Assembly: GCA_964006375.1 (NCBI GenBank)
Contig: OZ023265.1
Span: 8,247,660 to 8,311,659, forward strand
Length of the DNA: 64,000 nucleotides
Reading direction: 5' to 3'
From: Tillus elongatus
Lineage: Eukaryota > Arthropoda > Insecta > Coleoptera > Cleridae
The notes beneath the pieces are model-generated. The model was not told the origin of the DNA and did not search any database. It saw only the letters and a program-made list of their open reading frames with translations. This document shows positions 1 through 21,675 of this stretch, in pieces; the stretch's first letter is position 1, and the number at the start of each line of letters is the position of its first letter. The position numbers and the translations under genes are program-made.

Positions 1-140
1 CGAGTGGCCAGCACGTTCGCAAGATTCAACACCAAACGATTTCTTCCTGTGGGGTTTATTGAAAGACATCGTGTATGCTGAACCAATAGAAGATATGTCA
101 GACCTGGTTAATCAAATGTTTGCTTATCTTCGGCTTTGAC
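1..140 (+). pseudogene. Tc1/mariner-type transposase fragment, C-terminal
   Basis: The plus strand reads EWPARSQDSTPNDFFLWG then LLKDIVYAEPIEDM, the region around the third catalytic aspartate of Tc1/mariner-like transposases. It is cut by the window edge, so the upstream part may be present outside. Confidence 0.7.
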
Positions 141-392
141 AAATATCACCAGATTTTTCCTTAAATAACTGTACCTGGCCCCCAGAACCACTCATATTCC
201 CCATAAGAACCCATAAATTACACAGTTGCTTGAAATACACTTTCTCTCTGAATCTAGGGAAAATTTAAAATATAGTTACCTAAGTGACCCAGAACCGGCA
301 CTACCTATCTACTTGTTGGGCACTTGCTAAAATCACAATTCCGTCACGCAACTGTTCCAAATTCGCAGGCCGATCGTTATAAACAACGGCTT

Positions 393-700
393 TTAAATGA
401 CCCCAGAGAAAAAATTGAGTGGAGACAAATATGGATACCTAGCTGGCCACTCAATGTGTCCTCTTCTACCTATACACTGGTTAGGAAATGTCACATTAAA
501 GTATTCCCTTCCCCCTCCACTGAAATGAGATAATCCGCCGTCTTGTTGGAAGTAGACATTGGGGAAATCATTTTGAGATAATTCTCTGATACGGGGCACA
601 ATAACTTCTCGTAATCATCTTAGATAACGTAGACCTGTTAAAGTCATTTGAAAGAAAAAGGGTCCAATTACATACTATATGGCCCATACCTTCAGTTTTT
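393..700 (-). pseudogene. Tc1/mariner-type transposase fragment, opposite strand
   Basis: The minus strand reads DFPNVYFQQDGGLSHF and later HIEWPARYPYLSPLNFF, corresponding to the second and third catalytic-aspartate regions. The third D of the usual SPD motif is replaced (YLSP) and the reading frame breaks. It faces the fragment at 1-140, so these are two decayed copies or a rearranged one. Confidence 0.6.
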
Positions 701-805
701 GAGGATATTGGGTATGAATTTCTTCCATCCAATGGAGGTTACTGTCACACCAATATTGACAATTTTACCCAATTTACACTACCATTAGTGCAACAGGCAG
801 CTTTA

Positions 806-2450
806 TCAATCGCATATTTTACCGTTATTTTCAGCACTATCAACTCCCGATTGAATCTTGTTCGTCAAATAAAGCATTGTTAAATTAATGTCAATCGCAT
901 ATTTTACCGTTATTTTCATCATCATTAACTCCCGATTGAATCTTGTTCGTCAAATAATGCATTGTAAAATTAATGTCAGTCGCATATTTTACCGTTATTT
1001 TCAGCACTATCAACTCCCGATTGAATCTTGTTCGTAAAATAATGCATTGTAAAATTAATGTCAGTCGCATATTTTACCGTTATTTTCAGCACTATCAACT
1101 CCCGATTGAATCTTGTTCGTCAAATAAAGCATTGTTAAATTAATGTCAATCGCATATTTTACCGTTATTTTCAGCACTATCAACTCCTGATTGAATCTTG
1201 TTCGTCAAATAATGCATTGTTAAATTAATGTCAATCGCATATTTTACCGTTATTTTCAGCACTATCAACTCCCGATTGAATCTTGTTCGTCAAATAAAGT
1301 ATTGTTAAATTAATGTCAATCGCATATTTTACCGTTATTTTCAGCACTATCAACTCCCGATTTAATCTTGTTCGTCAAATAATGCATTATAAAATTAATG
1401 TCAGTCGCATATTTTACCGTTATTTTCAGCACTATCAACTCCCGATTGAATCTTGTTCGTCAAATAAAGCATTGTTAAATTAATGTCAATCGCATATTTT
1501 ACCGTTATTTTCAGCACTATCAACTCCCAATTGAATCTTGTTCGTCAAATAATGCATTGTAAAATTAATGTCAATCGCATATTTTACCGTTATTTTCAGC
1601 ACTATCAACTCCCGATTGAATCTTGTTCGTCAAATAATGCATTGTAAAATTAATGTCAATCGCATATTTTACAGTTATTTTCAGCACTATCAACTCCCGA
1701 TTGAATCTTCTTTGTCAAATAATGCATTGTAAAATTAATGTCGATGGCATATTTTACCGTTATTTTCATCATTATTAACTCCCTATTGAATCTTATCCGT
1801 CAAATAATGCATTGTAAAATTAATGTAGATGGCAAATTTTACCGTTGTTTTTATCATTATTAACTCCCGATTGAATCTTATTCGTCAAATAATGCATTGT
1901 AAAATTAATGTCAATCGCATATTTTACTGTTATTTTCATCATTATTAACTCCCGATTAAATCTTCTTCGTCAAATAATGCATTGTAAAGTTAATGTCAAT
2001 CGCATATTTTACTGTTACTTTCATCATTATTAACTCCCGATTAAATCTTGTTCGTCAAATAATGCATTGTAAAATTAATAGCAATGGCAAATTTTACCGT
2101 TGTTTTTATCATTATTAACTCCCGACTGAATCTTGTTCGTCAAATAGTGCATTGTAAGATTAATGTCGATGGCAAATTCTACCGTTATTTTCATCATTAT
2201 TAACTCCCGATTGAATCTTGTTCGTCAAATAATGCATTGGAAAATTAATGTCAGTCGCATATTTTACCGTTATTTTCAGTACTATTAACTCCCGATTGAA
2301 TCTTGTTCGTCAAATAATGCATTGTAAAATTAATGTCAATCGCAAGTTTTACCGTTATTTTCATCATTATTAATTACCGATTGAATCTTCTTTGTCAAAT
2401 AATGCATTGTAAAATTAATGTCAATCACATATTTTACCGTTATTTTCATC
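806..2450. repeat. 85-bp tandem satellite, about 19 copies
   Basis: The unit starting TCAATCGCATATTTTACC recurs every 85 bp with point differences (AAAGCATT versus AATGCATT; CAGCACTATC versus CATCATTATT). Copies from about 1740 on are more diverged and include CATCATTATT variants. No long ORF. Confidence 0.95.
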
Positions 2451-2459
2451 ATGAAATTA

Positions 2460-3480
2460 AGCATTAAAATTAAAACTGATTGTTATTAAACTGGGGGATT
2501 CAATCGATTATTAAAAGACACATATTTGAAGCTTTATGAACGGCGTCAAATACAGTTTTAGCACAGCATAGACATATTATGCTGTCACATAATATAGCAG
2601 AAAGGTAAACAAAATCAAGCCAAGTCTCTATAAAATTGATTCTAAAATAGTTTCTTTTATCTTTAAACTTAAACATAAGACGTCATATAAGACCCAAACA
2701 GTCGTGTGATATGTTTCAATGGTCATTATACTAATTCTGTAATTAATTGTTACGTATACTTTGAATATAATATCCCGGGCATTTGACGTGTGCCTAGATG
2801 GCGAAGGGGGCATCGCGCTTGCCTCCTAAGCAGAATGTTACGCAATAGAATGCAGCTCGATGAATGTATGTTTTTTCTATCTTATTTTGACATTTGGAGA
2901 GGCAATAGTGCACATACGTTTTGAACAAGATCTAATTTTTGTTTAAAGCGTCTCAATACGTTTGTCACCTTTGAGTCCGAAATTATAATTTTCTTACTGT
3001 TGGTATTGAAAAAAACGGTTTGATGGTTTCATTGGGTTGACTAAAACGAAATCATACTGGCGACTAATAAGGAAAAATAACTGCTACGTTTATAATTTGG
3101 CAGATACTTTACTTTTCTAAATATGAATTAATAATTCCTTCTGGAAATCTTTTGTATAACTTTAATGAAATTTGAAATACAAGTTTCTTTTAAAGAGGCT
3201 TGTACTATCTACAGGTATAGCAAAATTTAGTTCTTTAGCTTCATAGAAAATTGAGTTTTGGGCATTTTTCTCAAAAGGAGTTAGAACGCAAGATTTATTG
3301 ATAATAGAGAGATATCGACGGTAACACTTGCAAAAAAATTATTTAAGTATGCACGTACTAAGAACTCTAAAATCGATCCTCAAGGACTGTGTAAGTTTAA
3401 CGTATTAACTTTACTAATATGCCGTATAATAATAGTGTACAATTCTTATGGAAATCTGCTACTACAACACACTTGCTGCG
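2460..3480 (+). repeat. Interspersed repeat family B, copy 1
   Basis: This 1-kb stretch matches the reverse complement of 16075-17060 and part of 48570-49000 (for example the run with AAACTTAAACATAAGACGTC). Its right end carries the shared terminal motif ACACTTGCTGCGTCCC. No coding potential seen. Confidence 0.75.
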
Positions 3481-3489
3481 TCCCTAAAT

Positions 3490-3600
3490 TTTATTTTCAT
3501 CATTATTAACTCCAGATTGAATCTTGTTCGTCAAATAATGCATTGTAAATTTAATGTCAATGTCAAATGTTACCGTTATTTTCATCATCATTAACTACCT
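3490..3600. repeat. Detached 85-bp satellite unit
   Basis: About 1.3 monomers of the 806-2450 satellite occur here, separated from the array by about 1 kb of interspersed repeat. This suggests an insertion split the array or a unit was carried away. Confidence 0.8.
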
Positions 3601-4084
3601 TATTTATTTTACGTTGTCAAAAGCTTATAGTTATCGGAGTATTCAATTTCAGTGAGTTTTTAATAACACTGACAACGCTGCTTAGGTCGAAGGTAGTCAG
3701 TCATTGGATCTGATGCTGACCCCATCTGTTATACAATTGCTAAAGTTGTCATCTCACAGCGCAGTGACAATACAGTTGCGTTTGCCCTGAATTTGCCTCG
3801 GGCAGTCGTAGAAAAACGTATTGTGGGCACATTTAATAAAAACGTAATTTAAAAAAAGCTAGAAGCGTTATATACTTAGATTTTATTGAAATCAAATCTT
3901 TACATGTTCCTGCAGGTGATGAATAGTCAAAGTCATGTCTTTTGGAACATGTTCATATATATAATCCTATTTATACCATTGGAATATTTAAGTGAATTAC
4001 AATTAATTATAACTAATAATACAAAGAATTTTTTTAAATTTGCGAACTTTCATCACCATTTGTAGTTTGTCTATATTATGCAGC
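3600..4084. other. Unassigned AT-rich sequence
   Basis: No ORF, RNA gene or recognisable element. I checked the minus strand for the missing gene 3 last exon and did not find it. Confidence 0.5.
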
Positions 4085-4639
<555 letters not shown>

Positions 4640-4640
<1 letters not shown>

Positions 4641-5094
4641 CAAATTTGAAACATGTTTAAATCATAAGTATGTGGTTGCTGTTGGTTAGTCAATGCTTTT
4701 CTTATTGACTCATGAGATTCATTCATCAACCTTCCATTGACTTCTGGTTCTGCCGCTGTTACAGTCCTTTTATTTAGATCTAGAGTTGTAACCACTCATG
4801 CAAACAGTGTTTTTTAACCACGTGGCTGGGCGACTGACCGAATTCATTCCCAGTTGCTGTTGATTTACTCATATTCTCTTAATATGTTTGAAGATGTGGT
4901 GTCTACTTCATTCCAAGTCACTATTAACCGACTATTTATGAAATCAAATAAGTAAATTAAATCGATTGTCATAAAATATGTAGTGTATTAAGACAAGGAA
5001 AAAAGAAATAAAACATATATAACTGTGCACATTTTGATTATATTTTAGGGTGCTTGAGAGAGGTATTGTCACAGCATAATATCTTATTAAAGTT

Positions 5095-5100
<6 letters not shown>
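4640..5100. repeat. Part of a duplicated ~1.7-kb block
   Basis: This segment between two family A units is repeated at 61750-62390 (with a ~180-bp extra piece there) and in part, inverted, at 33145-33490. No coding capacity seen. Confidence 0.75.
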
Positions 5101-5715
<615 letters not shown>

Positions 5716-5906
5716 TTTTTAAATTGTTCCGGTAGATCTACTATTTCTGATAAGTACAATTTAAGGAGGCTGCGTTTTCCTATACCAAAATGATAGCTAA
5801 ATGCCACCCCTAACATATACAAGGCGAGAGCTAATTAGTAATATGAAAGTTGAGTAGGATATGGTGTCAGCGACGTTAAAAAATAAATAAATCATTATAT
5901 ACTTAC

Positions 5907-12824
<6,918 letters not shown>

Positions 12825-12862
12825 GCCTTTATTAATGCGTTATTGAATATAATAATATGATA

Positions 12863-12874
12863 ATTTATATAAAT
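12863..12874 (-). promoter_or_regulatory. Possible TATA box of gene 3
   Basis: ATTTATATAAAT lies about 40-50 nt upstream of the gene 3 ATG on the minus strand, which is compatible with a very short 5' UTR. In such AT-rich DNA this is only suggestive. Confidence 0.35.
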
Positions 12875-13079
12875 CGATTAGGATCTGGAGTACTCGGATT
12901 TGATTATTGCAACTGCAGCAGCTACGAGGGTTATTTGTTATAGAAGGCTGGTATCATCAGAGCAATTTTCACTACCACCCTAAACATTTCTATTGAGCTA
13001 CAGTCACATGTTGCCAGACATTTGAATGTATGTGCCTTGTAGACGACTTTTTCTATGTAATATATAAAGCATTAAACAT

Positions 13080-13450
13080 AATTACATTCGCAAAGACCCA
13101 GCTAAGTAAAGCTCACTTCGAGTCTCATTGATAAGGAGCTAGAAGCAGATATTAGGCGAATTGGTAACAATGTGCTGTGAAGAGTACTGTCATTAGAGAA
13201 GCTATAGATCGCATTGTTGTTTGTTAATAGAACGTCATTTGTATGCAAAAGAAAAAGTGTGGGAGCTAAAACGGGACCCCGTGGAACACCTGCATTACTG
13301 TGTAATTTATCTGATGGAACACCATCGACAACATGCTAGGTGCGTTCCTTGGGAAAACAGTATATTTTTGACAAAGTTTTGAAGGTAATGCGTATGACAA
13401 AAGTTTACTGGGGAACGCTGCAAACCAGACTTTATTGAATACCTTAAAAG
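13080..13450 (-). pseudogene. Decayed LINE reverse-transcriptase fragment
   Basis: The minus strand reads FNKVWFAAFPSKLLSYALPS then QVFHGVPF, aligning with [20 protein letters not shown] and NAGVPQGSALAP of the LINE copies at 41618 and 51252. It is full of stops, older than those copies. Confidence 0.6.
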
Positions 13451-13879
13451 ATCAAATGAAATTACATAACCTCCAAATTTTTAGAGAACAGAACTCCAAA
13501 GATGAATAGCGTGTGTCAAAATATCGCCAGTAGACATTAGTGGCGTGTATCCCATACTTTGAGCAGGTTTCTTGGTTTCTGGTGAGTAATGTCAATCAAA
13601 GAAGTGACGTTTGTAGTTATGTTAATCAAATAATTACCTACAAGATGACCAGCTCGTTTACGAATGGAATTTTAAAATGACAGTCTTGTCTTTCTCACCT
13701 CAACCAATATAAAGACAATGTTTTAACTGTAAAACTTTGATACTTGTGTAAGTATCAGTATGGTAAACCACCAGATTCGTGTCTCTAAATTGGACGATTA
13801 TGAGATGACGGGCAGAATAGGAACACTTTTCTAATCCCATTTGAACAACAGAACAAAATAGCACGTCAAATTTCAAACA

Positions 13880-14765
13880 AGTACACTTGGAAGATTCACA
13901 GGGACTATACTAGGACCCATCCCCTGTATATTATACATAAACTTAAACATCTGGTAAGACAGACTTTGCATTTTGGCAGATGACACCACAATTAGTAATA
14001 AAGCAGTTCCAGCGCTTATAAAGCACAAAAGTGTTCAATCAATCCAGCAAGTGGCAGCACGGGTTGTGGCAAACAAGTTATTGCACAATGCAGAAAAAAA
14101 CCAGTAAGACACCTAATAATAGCCAGGAAGAATCTACAGAACTTATACGAGGTTAATAATGTTTTGGGCTATGTGAAAACTGGAACCTGTGATGAGCCTG
14201 TACTTAAAAGTTTTGGGCTTTCATATAAATGGTGATTTAAACTGGAGAACCCACATAGAGCAAATGTGTAAAAATTATCTTCAGCAATCTGCTCGACCCG
14301 TAGAATAACATACATTATAGATAAAAACGCAGCAACGGTTACTTATCATGCTCACTTTCAAAGCATTACAATCACGTCACATGCAGAGCGTTTCTTTTTG
14401 CAACAGAAGAGAGCGATTGCTAACGTTCCTCAGGACCACAAATGTGAAGGAATATTCCAGAAATATAAAATACATACCCTACCAGCAATTTATATAATTA
14501 CCTGTCTTCTTTACGTTTGTGACCATCAATTTAGTTTTATCTCCCTCGAGCAAGTTGGCAGTTCCTGAGCCAGTGGTAAAAGTCAACTTGTCATTCCTCA
14601 TCACAAGATAAGCCGCACGCAGAAAAGCTATAAGTACGTACATTGGCGTTAAGTTGTTTAGTTCACTTCCAGCACTAGTCAGGGAAATCCCTGAAAGAAA
14701 TTTATATCTGTGTTAAAAAGAAAATTATTAGAGAGGCCTATATAATCAATTGAAGAATTTAATTT
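13880..14765 (+). pseudogene. 5'-truncated CR1/Jockey-like LINE fragment
   Basis: The plus strand shows GTILGPIPCILYIN, then ILADDTTI (the YADD-type RT active site with F/Y changed), then NWRTHIEQMCK, AHFQSITI, QKRAIANVPQDHKCEGIF, YIITCLLYV and KSQLVIPHHKISRTQKSYKY, ending with a GNPERN-like tail. This is the order from RT palm to C-terminus. Many frameshifts and stops. It is a different family from copies A-D. Confidence 0.75.
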
Positions 14766-14782
14766 TTAATTAACTAGTATGT

Positions 14783-15601
14783 TACATATAGACTTGGAGA
14801 CTACCTCTCTGGCTTCACTGTTGGTTGTCGTTTTTGTATGTGAAGGACGTAGCCAGCGCGTGAGCTAACTGGAGCAAGTGGCCCTTACGAATTCTGGATG
14901 TTCTGCGATGTTCTTCAACGTTTCTGTGACTATAGTTTCGCTGCTTGACAGCATTCTCAGACAGATAAAAATTGAATTAGTACGAAATCATGACAACTAC
15001 AAATAAAGATCTGTTGCTATGTTATGATATGATGTTTTGATCAAAAAAATTATCAAATTCAAAATAAAATGAAACACAGATGACAGATGAGGCTTTCAAA
15101 ATGTCTATGTGATGTATGTCAATATTTAACATAAAAATAGAACTAGCCTAGAATAACTATGATAACAGTTACTTACGTGAATAAAATAACTTAACAATAA
15201 CAGTATAAAAGCAGTCTCTATACAACGAAAATATCGACCTACATCAACTCATTATCTTATTACAACTTTTTTGAAAGAATTGTTAAATTTATTTTCTTTG
15301 ACTTATTTAATTATAAAGAAGAATATCCAAGATATTTATTTGTAGTTGTCATGACTTCGTACTAATTCAATTTTTATCTGCCTGAGAATGCTGTCAAGCA
15401 GCGAAACTATAGTCACAGAAATGTTGAGGAACATCCTAGAACATCCAGAATTCGTAAGGGCCACTTGCTCCAGTTAGCTCACGCGCTGGCTACGCCCTTC
15501 ACCTACAAAAACGAAAACCAACAGTGAAGCCAGAGAAGTAGTCTCCAAGTCTGTATATAGTATGGACAAGTTTCACCAAGTAAGGGCAACAACAATCAAT
15601 G
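14783..15601. mobile_element. Foldback element with ~220-bp inverted arms and 15-bp flanking direct repeats
   Basis: Arms at about 14789-15009 and 15333-15557 are inverted copies, both containing GACTTGGAGACTAC at the outer edge. The 15-bp sequence AATTAACTAGTATGT flanks it exactly (14768-14782 and 15602-15616). The 320-bp centre has no ORF. Beyond the right arm it carries a short tail with GTAAGGGCAACAACAATCAA. Confidence 0.8.
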
Positions 15602-15647
15602 AATTAACTAGTATGTGTTTTGTGGGTCAATTTTATATTTTGTTTTT

Positions 15648-15649
<2 letters not shown>

Positions 15650-15710
<61 letters not shown>
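15650..15710. repeat. (TA)n microsatellite
   Basis: TA tract followed by a short TG-rich stretch. Confidence 0.95.
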
Positions 15711-15715
<5 letters not shown>

Positions 15716-16074
15716 CTGTGTGTGTGTGTATGTGTGATCTATAATATAAATGTTTGATGGTTAAATAAACGTTAAAATGTTATGCACGTGAATATACAAT
15801 TTTTAACGTCTACCTATTCTTGGAACCATACCGACCCCAGCAAAAGTTTGGCGTTGCTATTCCGAAAATCTACGGAACTCCTTCCTTTCTGTAACAAAAT
15901 ATGATCTCTTAAATATGTCGAACATTGTATGGTACATGAAACCGACCGCTTTACACCTCCTCCAAAGCGTACAGATATTTAGCTTGGTCAGGCACAATGT
16001 CACAGCCTCTGTTGACGTTAATTTATCAATATATGAAAAATCTCGGGACACAGCAAGTGCATTATGGTAGTTAA

Positions 16075-17060
16075 TTTTCATAAGAATTGTACACTATTAT
16101 TATACGGCATATTAGTAAAGTTAATACTTTAAACTTACACAGACCTTGAAGATCGATTGTCCTAGTACGCGAACATTTGAAGAGTTATTTCGAAAGTGTT
16201 ACCATCGATATGTCTCTATTATCAAAAAAAGCTTGTGTTCCAACTTTTTTTGAGAAAAATGCCCAAAATTCAATCTTCTTTGAAGCTAAAAAATTAAATT
16301 TTGCTATATCTATAGATACGGTAAGTCTCTTTAAACCAAACTGGTATTTCATATGTCATTAAAGTGACAAAAGTGTTCCAAAAGGAAACTTAATTCATTC
16401 ATTTATTTATACAAGTAAAGTATCTGCGATATTATAAACGTAGCAGTTATTTTCCCTAATTAATTTATTTTATTATTAATTTTAGTCAACCTAATCAAAC
16501 CGGTTTTCTAAATATCAACAATAACAAAATGTCTGCTGAAAATTATAATTTCAGACTCAAAGGTGACGAAGTTATTCAGGCGTTTACAACAAAAATTAAA
16601 TTTTTGTTCAAACGTCTGAAATCTGCGTACAATTGTTTCTCCAAATGTCAAAATAAAACAGAAAACCATACGTTCATCGAGCTGGAATCGATCATGCAAC
16701 CTTCTGCGTAGAAGACAAGCACGCTACTGAGCTATCCAAGAATACGTTAACTAACGTTTTGTTTACATGATACTTGACACCAGCTTCATGCCCGGGATAT
16801 ATTATATTATATTAAAAGTGTACGTAAGAATTAATTACAGAATTAGGAGAATTGACATTGAAACACATTTAACGACTGTTTCGGTTTTATATCACGTCTT
16901 ATGTTTAAGTTTAAAGATAAAACAAACGATTTTAAAATAATTTTTATAGAGACTTGACTTGATGTTTTTTACATTTCTGCTATATTATGCTACATTTTCA
17001 ATCCAAAACCACAGCATAATATATCTATGCTGTGCTAAAACTGTATTTGGGAACGGTCAT
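16075..17060 (-). repeat. Interspersed repeat family B, copy 2
   Basis: Reverse-complement copy of 2460-3480, bounded on its left by GGACACAGCAAGTGCATT just before 16075. Short ORFs inside it are not conserved between copies. Confidence 0.75.
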
Positions 17061-17736
17061 CAGAAGATGAATAATTCTGAATTGTGTGTTTATCAGTGCT
17101 CATCACAGGTTCCAATCTTCACTTAGTATTTAACTTACTTTCTATAGAGTCCCTCGTATAATCATATGATAAATTAAGCTAATCTCCAAATGCAATAATA
17201 TCTTATCTGATGGATTCCAGAAGTATCGATGCTCGCAAAGAATAACATTGTATCTCAAAAATTGACATTTTGCAGAAAACGAATTGAAAGTTTTTAAGGT
17301 TTTTAATTCATAATAAGACGGATTTTCAAAATTAAAGCTTGTAATTTGGTCACAACCTAAACATGATATGTAGATATCATAACGTATACATTATATAGTT
17401 CAAATATAATCAAGAGTTTTAAAAATTTAACTATAAGAAGATACAATGTAACTATTTGCTACTTATAAAATACCCAATATCTTATCTTAAGATACGATGT
17501 ACCGGTTTGCTTTTTATAAAATACAGAACATATTATCTTGAGATACAATGTAACCATTTGCTATTTCCAAAGTAGCTAATATCTTATCTATAGATACAAT
17601 GTATGGAAAAAAGAAGTAAATAAAAATAGTAATAATTTAGTCAAATATCAAATGCGGTACTAGATTTTAGCACTGCTAAAAAGGTTCCCAAAAAGTTTTT
17701 TGGCATTAAAGTGACTTTTCATTGATTGAATACTCT
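17060..17736. other. Unassigned AT-rich sequence
   Basis: Contains four spaced copies of a short AGATACAATGTA-like motif between 17430 and 17610 (a loose ~60-70-bp periodicity). No ORF. Confidence 0.5.
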
Positions 17737-18032
17737 GGACCCAGCAAGTGAGTTATGGAAGTGAATTTAAAAAAAAATGTTTTTAATTACAAATATATCG
17801 CTCTAATGCGAGCAGGCATCAATTTGGTTACCGGTATAACCTATATAGTAGGAACAATGTACCATATTTTATCAAAATAATTATTTGAAAATGTACAAAA
17901 ATTTTCCGAAAATAAGCTTGAAATGTTTCCGAGAAAACTGGTCTCCTAGCTAATGAACCTTAGGTTAATGGCAAATTGAGTTATTGAAATTTGAAACATT
18001 TAATGAAAATTCGCAACCAAATCGCCCTTGCT
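17737..18032. mobile_element. ~295-bp MITE-like element bounded by inverted GGACNCAGCAAGTG termini
   Basis: The left end GGACCCAGCAAGTGAG and right end CCCTTGCTGCGTTC are inverted copies of one another. The whole unit recurs inverted at 60926-61235. Noncoding. The same terminus is found at one end of family A and B repeats. Confidence 0.65.
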
Positions 18033-18229
18033 GCGTTCATACAAAAATTTCCGGAAAATAAAGTTGAATGTTGGTTTCCTAACCAACAAAACTTACATTA
18101 ATAGCAAATTGAGTTATTGAAATTTGGAGGATTTTATGAAAATTTGCTACCAAAACGCACTCACTGCGTCCAGATTTTTGTCTTACAAACATGCATCATA
18201 TTTCGATAAAAAAAAAGCTAAAATGCAGT

Positions 18230-19655
<1,426 letters not shown>

Positions 19656-19674
19656 GACCGCGGAAATCTTTCTG

Positions 19675-19677
<3 letters not shown>

Positions 19678-19733
<56 letters not shown>
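19678..19733. repeat. (TA)n microsatellite
   Basis: TA tract next to the inverted-repeat element. Confidence 0.95.
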
Positions 19734-19737
<4 letters not shown>

Positions 19738-19909
19738 AGGGATCTCCCCATTACTGATTTTTTTTAAAATTCCCGAAAAAAGAAAATTTGAATCACCAAC
19801 GACTTATGGGCCAGCCTGTAATTGTAGAGATATTTTTTTAAGGTGTAGCTGAAGACACCCTATAATTAATGTATACAATTTTTCTCGTATCTTGCATAAT
19901 AACGGATAT

Positions 19910-20496
19910 ATTGAGCTTTAAACATTTTTTACGAAAATTCGACAAAAATTATGTACCATTAACCGATAAACTCTATAACCAACACTACTGCCAAAGTACC
20001 AGAGAAAGGGTCTATTTGAAATGAATTTTCTGGGAATATTTTAGTAAAATGATGGACAATGACGATTGAAACTAAGACTTCCGGCTTTGTAAAACATTTT
20101 TCTTGAGACATTTTCCTTCCATAGCTTATATTAGTTTCAGGTTCATTGCCTAAATATTACCAATTTTGACGTTTTAAATCGCGACTTTGACGTTTTGAGG
20201 AAAACTCAAAATTATTTTGCTTTAAATGCCTGTAACTTTTTTGTCCTATAACAAACAGAGCTAAATTTTGGTAGGTAACTTACATATAATAATATAAACC
20301 CGCGTACCAAATTTTGTTGCTCTTACTTTGTTAATTCCGGAGATATAATTTTTTTTCGCAAGAAAACACAAAATTTTCCGGGAAAACCTCGGCGGATTTT
20401 CTTGGCTAACAAACTTCCAAGCCACTTGCGAAAGGAAGGAACTCGCCAAGTTTGATCGAAATCGGTCCATTATTTTTTTAGTTATAGGTGTGACAC

Positions 20497-20576
<80 letters not shown>

Positions 20577-20705
20577 ATATAAAGTCTGAAATCGATCACA
20601 GATTTGGGTTCCAGGGTTCCTAAATAGCGCTCATTTGAAGAAATTTTTTCAAAATTCAAAAGTCGGGATCTCATTAGTGAATTTTTTTTAAGAAAATTCA
20701 CTAAA
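19910..20705 (-). repeat. Interspersed repeat family A2 copy
   Basis: Same order as 18230-18957, with an internal (TA)n and a terminal TTAGTGAATTTTTTTTAAG/AAAATTCACTAA hairpin at 20683-20705. Confidence 0.75.
20501..20573. repeat. (TA)n microsatellite
   Basis: TA tract internal to the A2 repeat. Confidence 0.95.
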
Positions 20706-21085
20706 AAACAATAACGAGAAAAATTTTAAATATTTTTGTAATGAATTGTAATTAATTTATGATCGATACCTATGCATAGCAAAATATACAAATTAAAAAT
20801 ATAAAAATACAAATTCTTTATTTTTTTTTTAATATTGTGAATCTAACTAAACTATAGACAACAAACAAGTTTCGTAGCTTGAACAAAAAAGTGCCAAGTA
20901 ACTTTAGCATTACAACACAGCCAAACAATATAACAATCGGTAGGTGGTAGTGGACTTTTCCTTTACGTGATAGTCAAGGATTTTTTTCACGCCCGAGGAG
21001 GTACCACCCCATACATCAAGAGGCCGGTGAAGTCCCAACGGACGTTTCCGGTTCTGTTGTGTGAGTCGGTTTCCCTTATAAGCAA

Positions 21086-21675
<590 letters not shown>

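Noticed and set aside
806..2450. CRISPR-like array
   Set aside because: Adjacent 85-bp units have no distinct spacers; it is a eukaryotic satellite.
14507..14692. A minus-strand exon-like stretch with perfect splice sites and symmetrical phase 1
   Set aside because: The plus strand here encodes the LINE C-terminus (YIITCLLYV, LVIPHHKISRTQKSYKY), so the open minus frame is its shadow.
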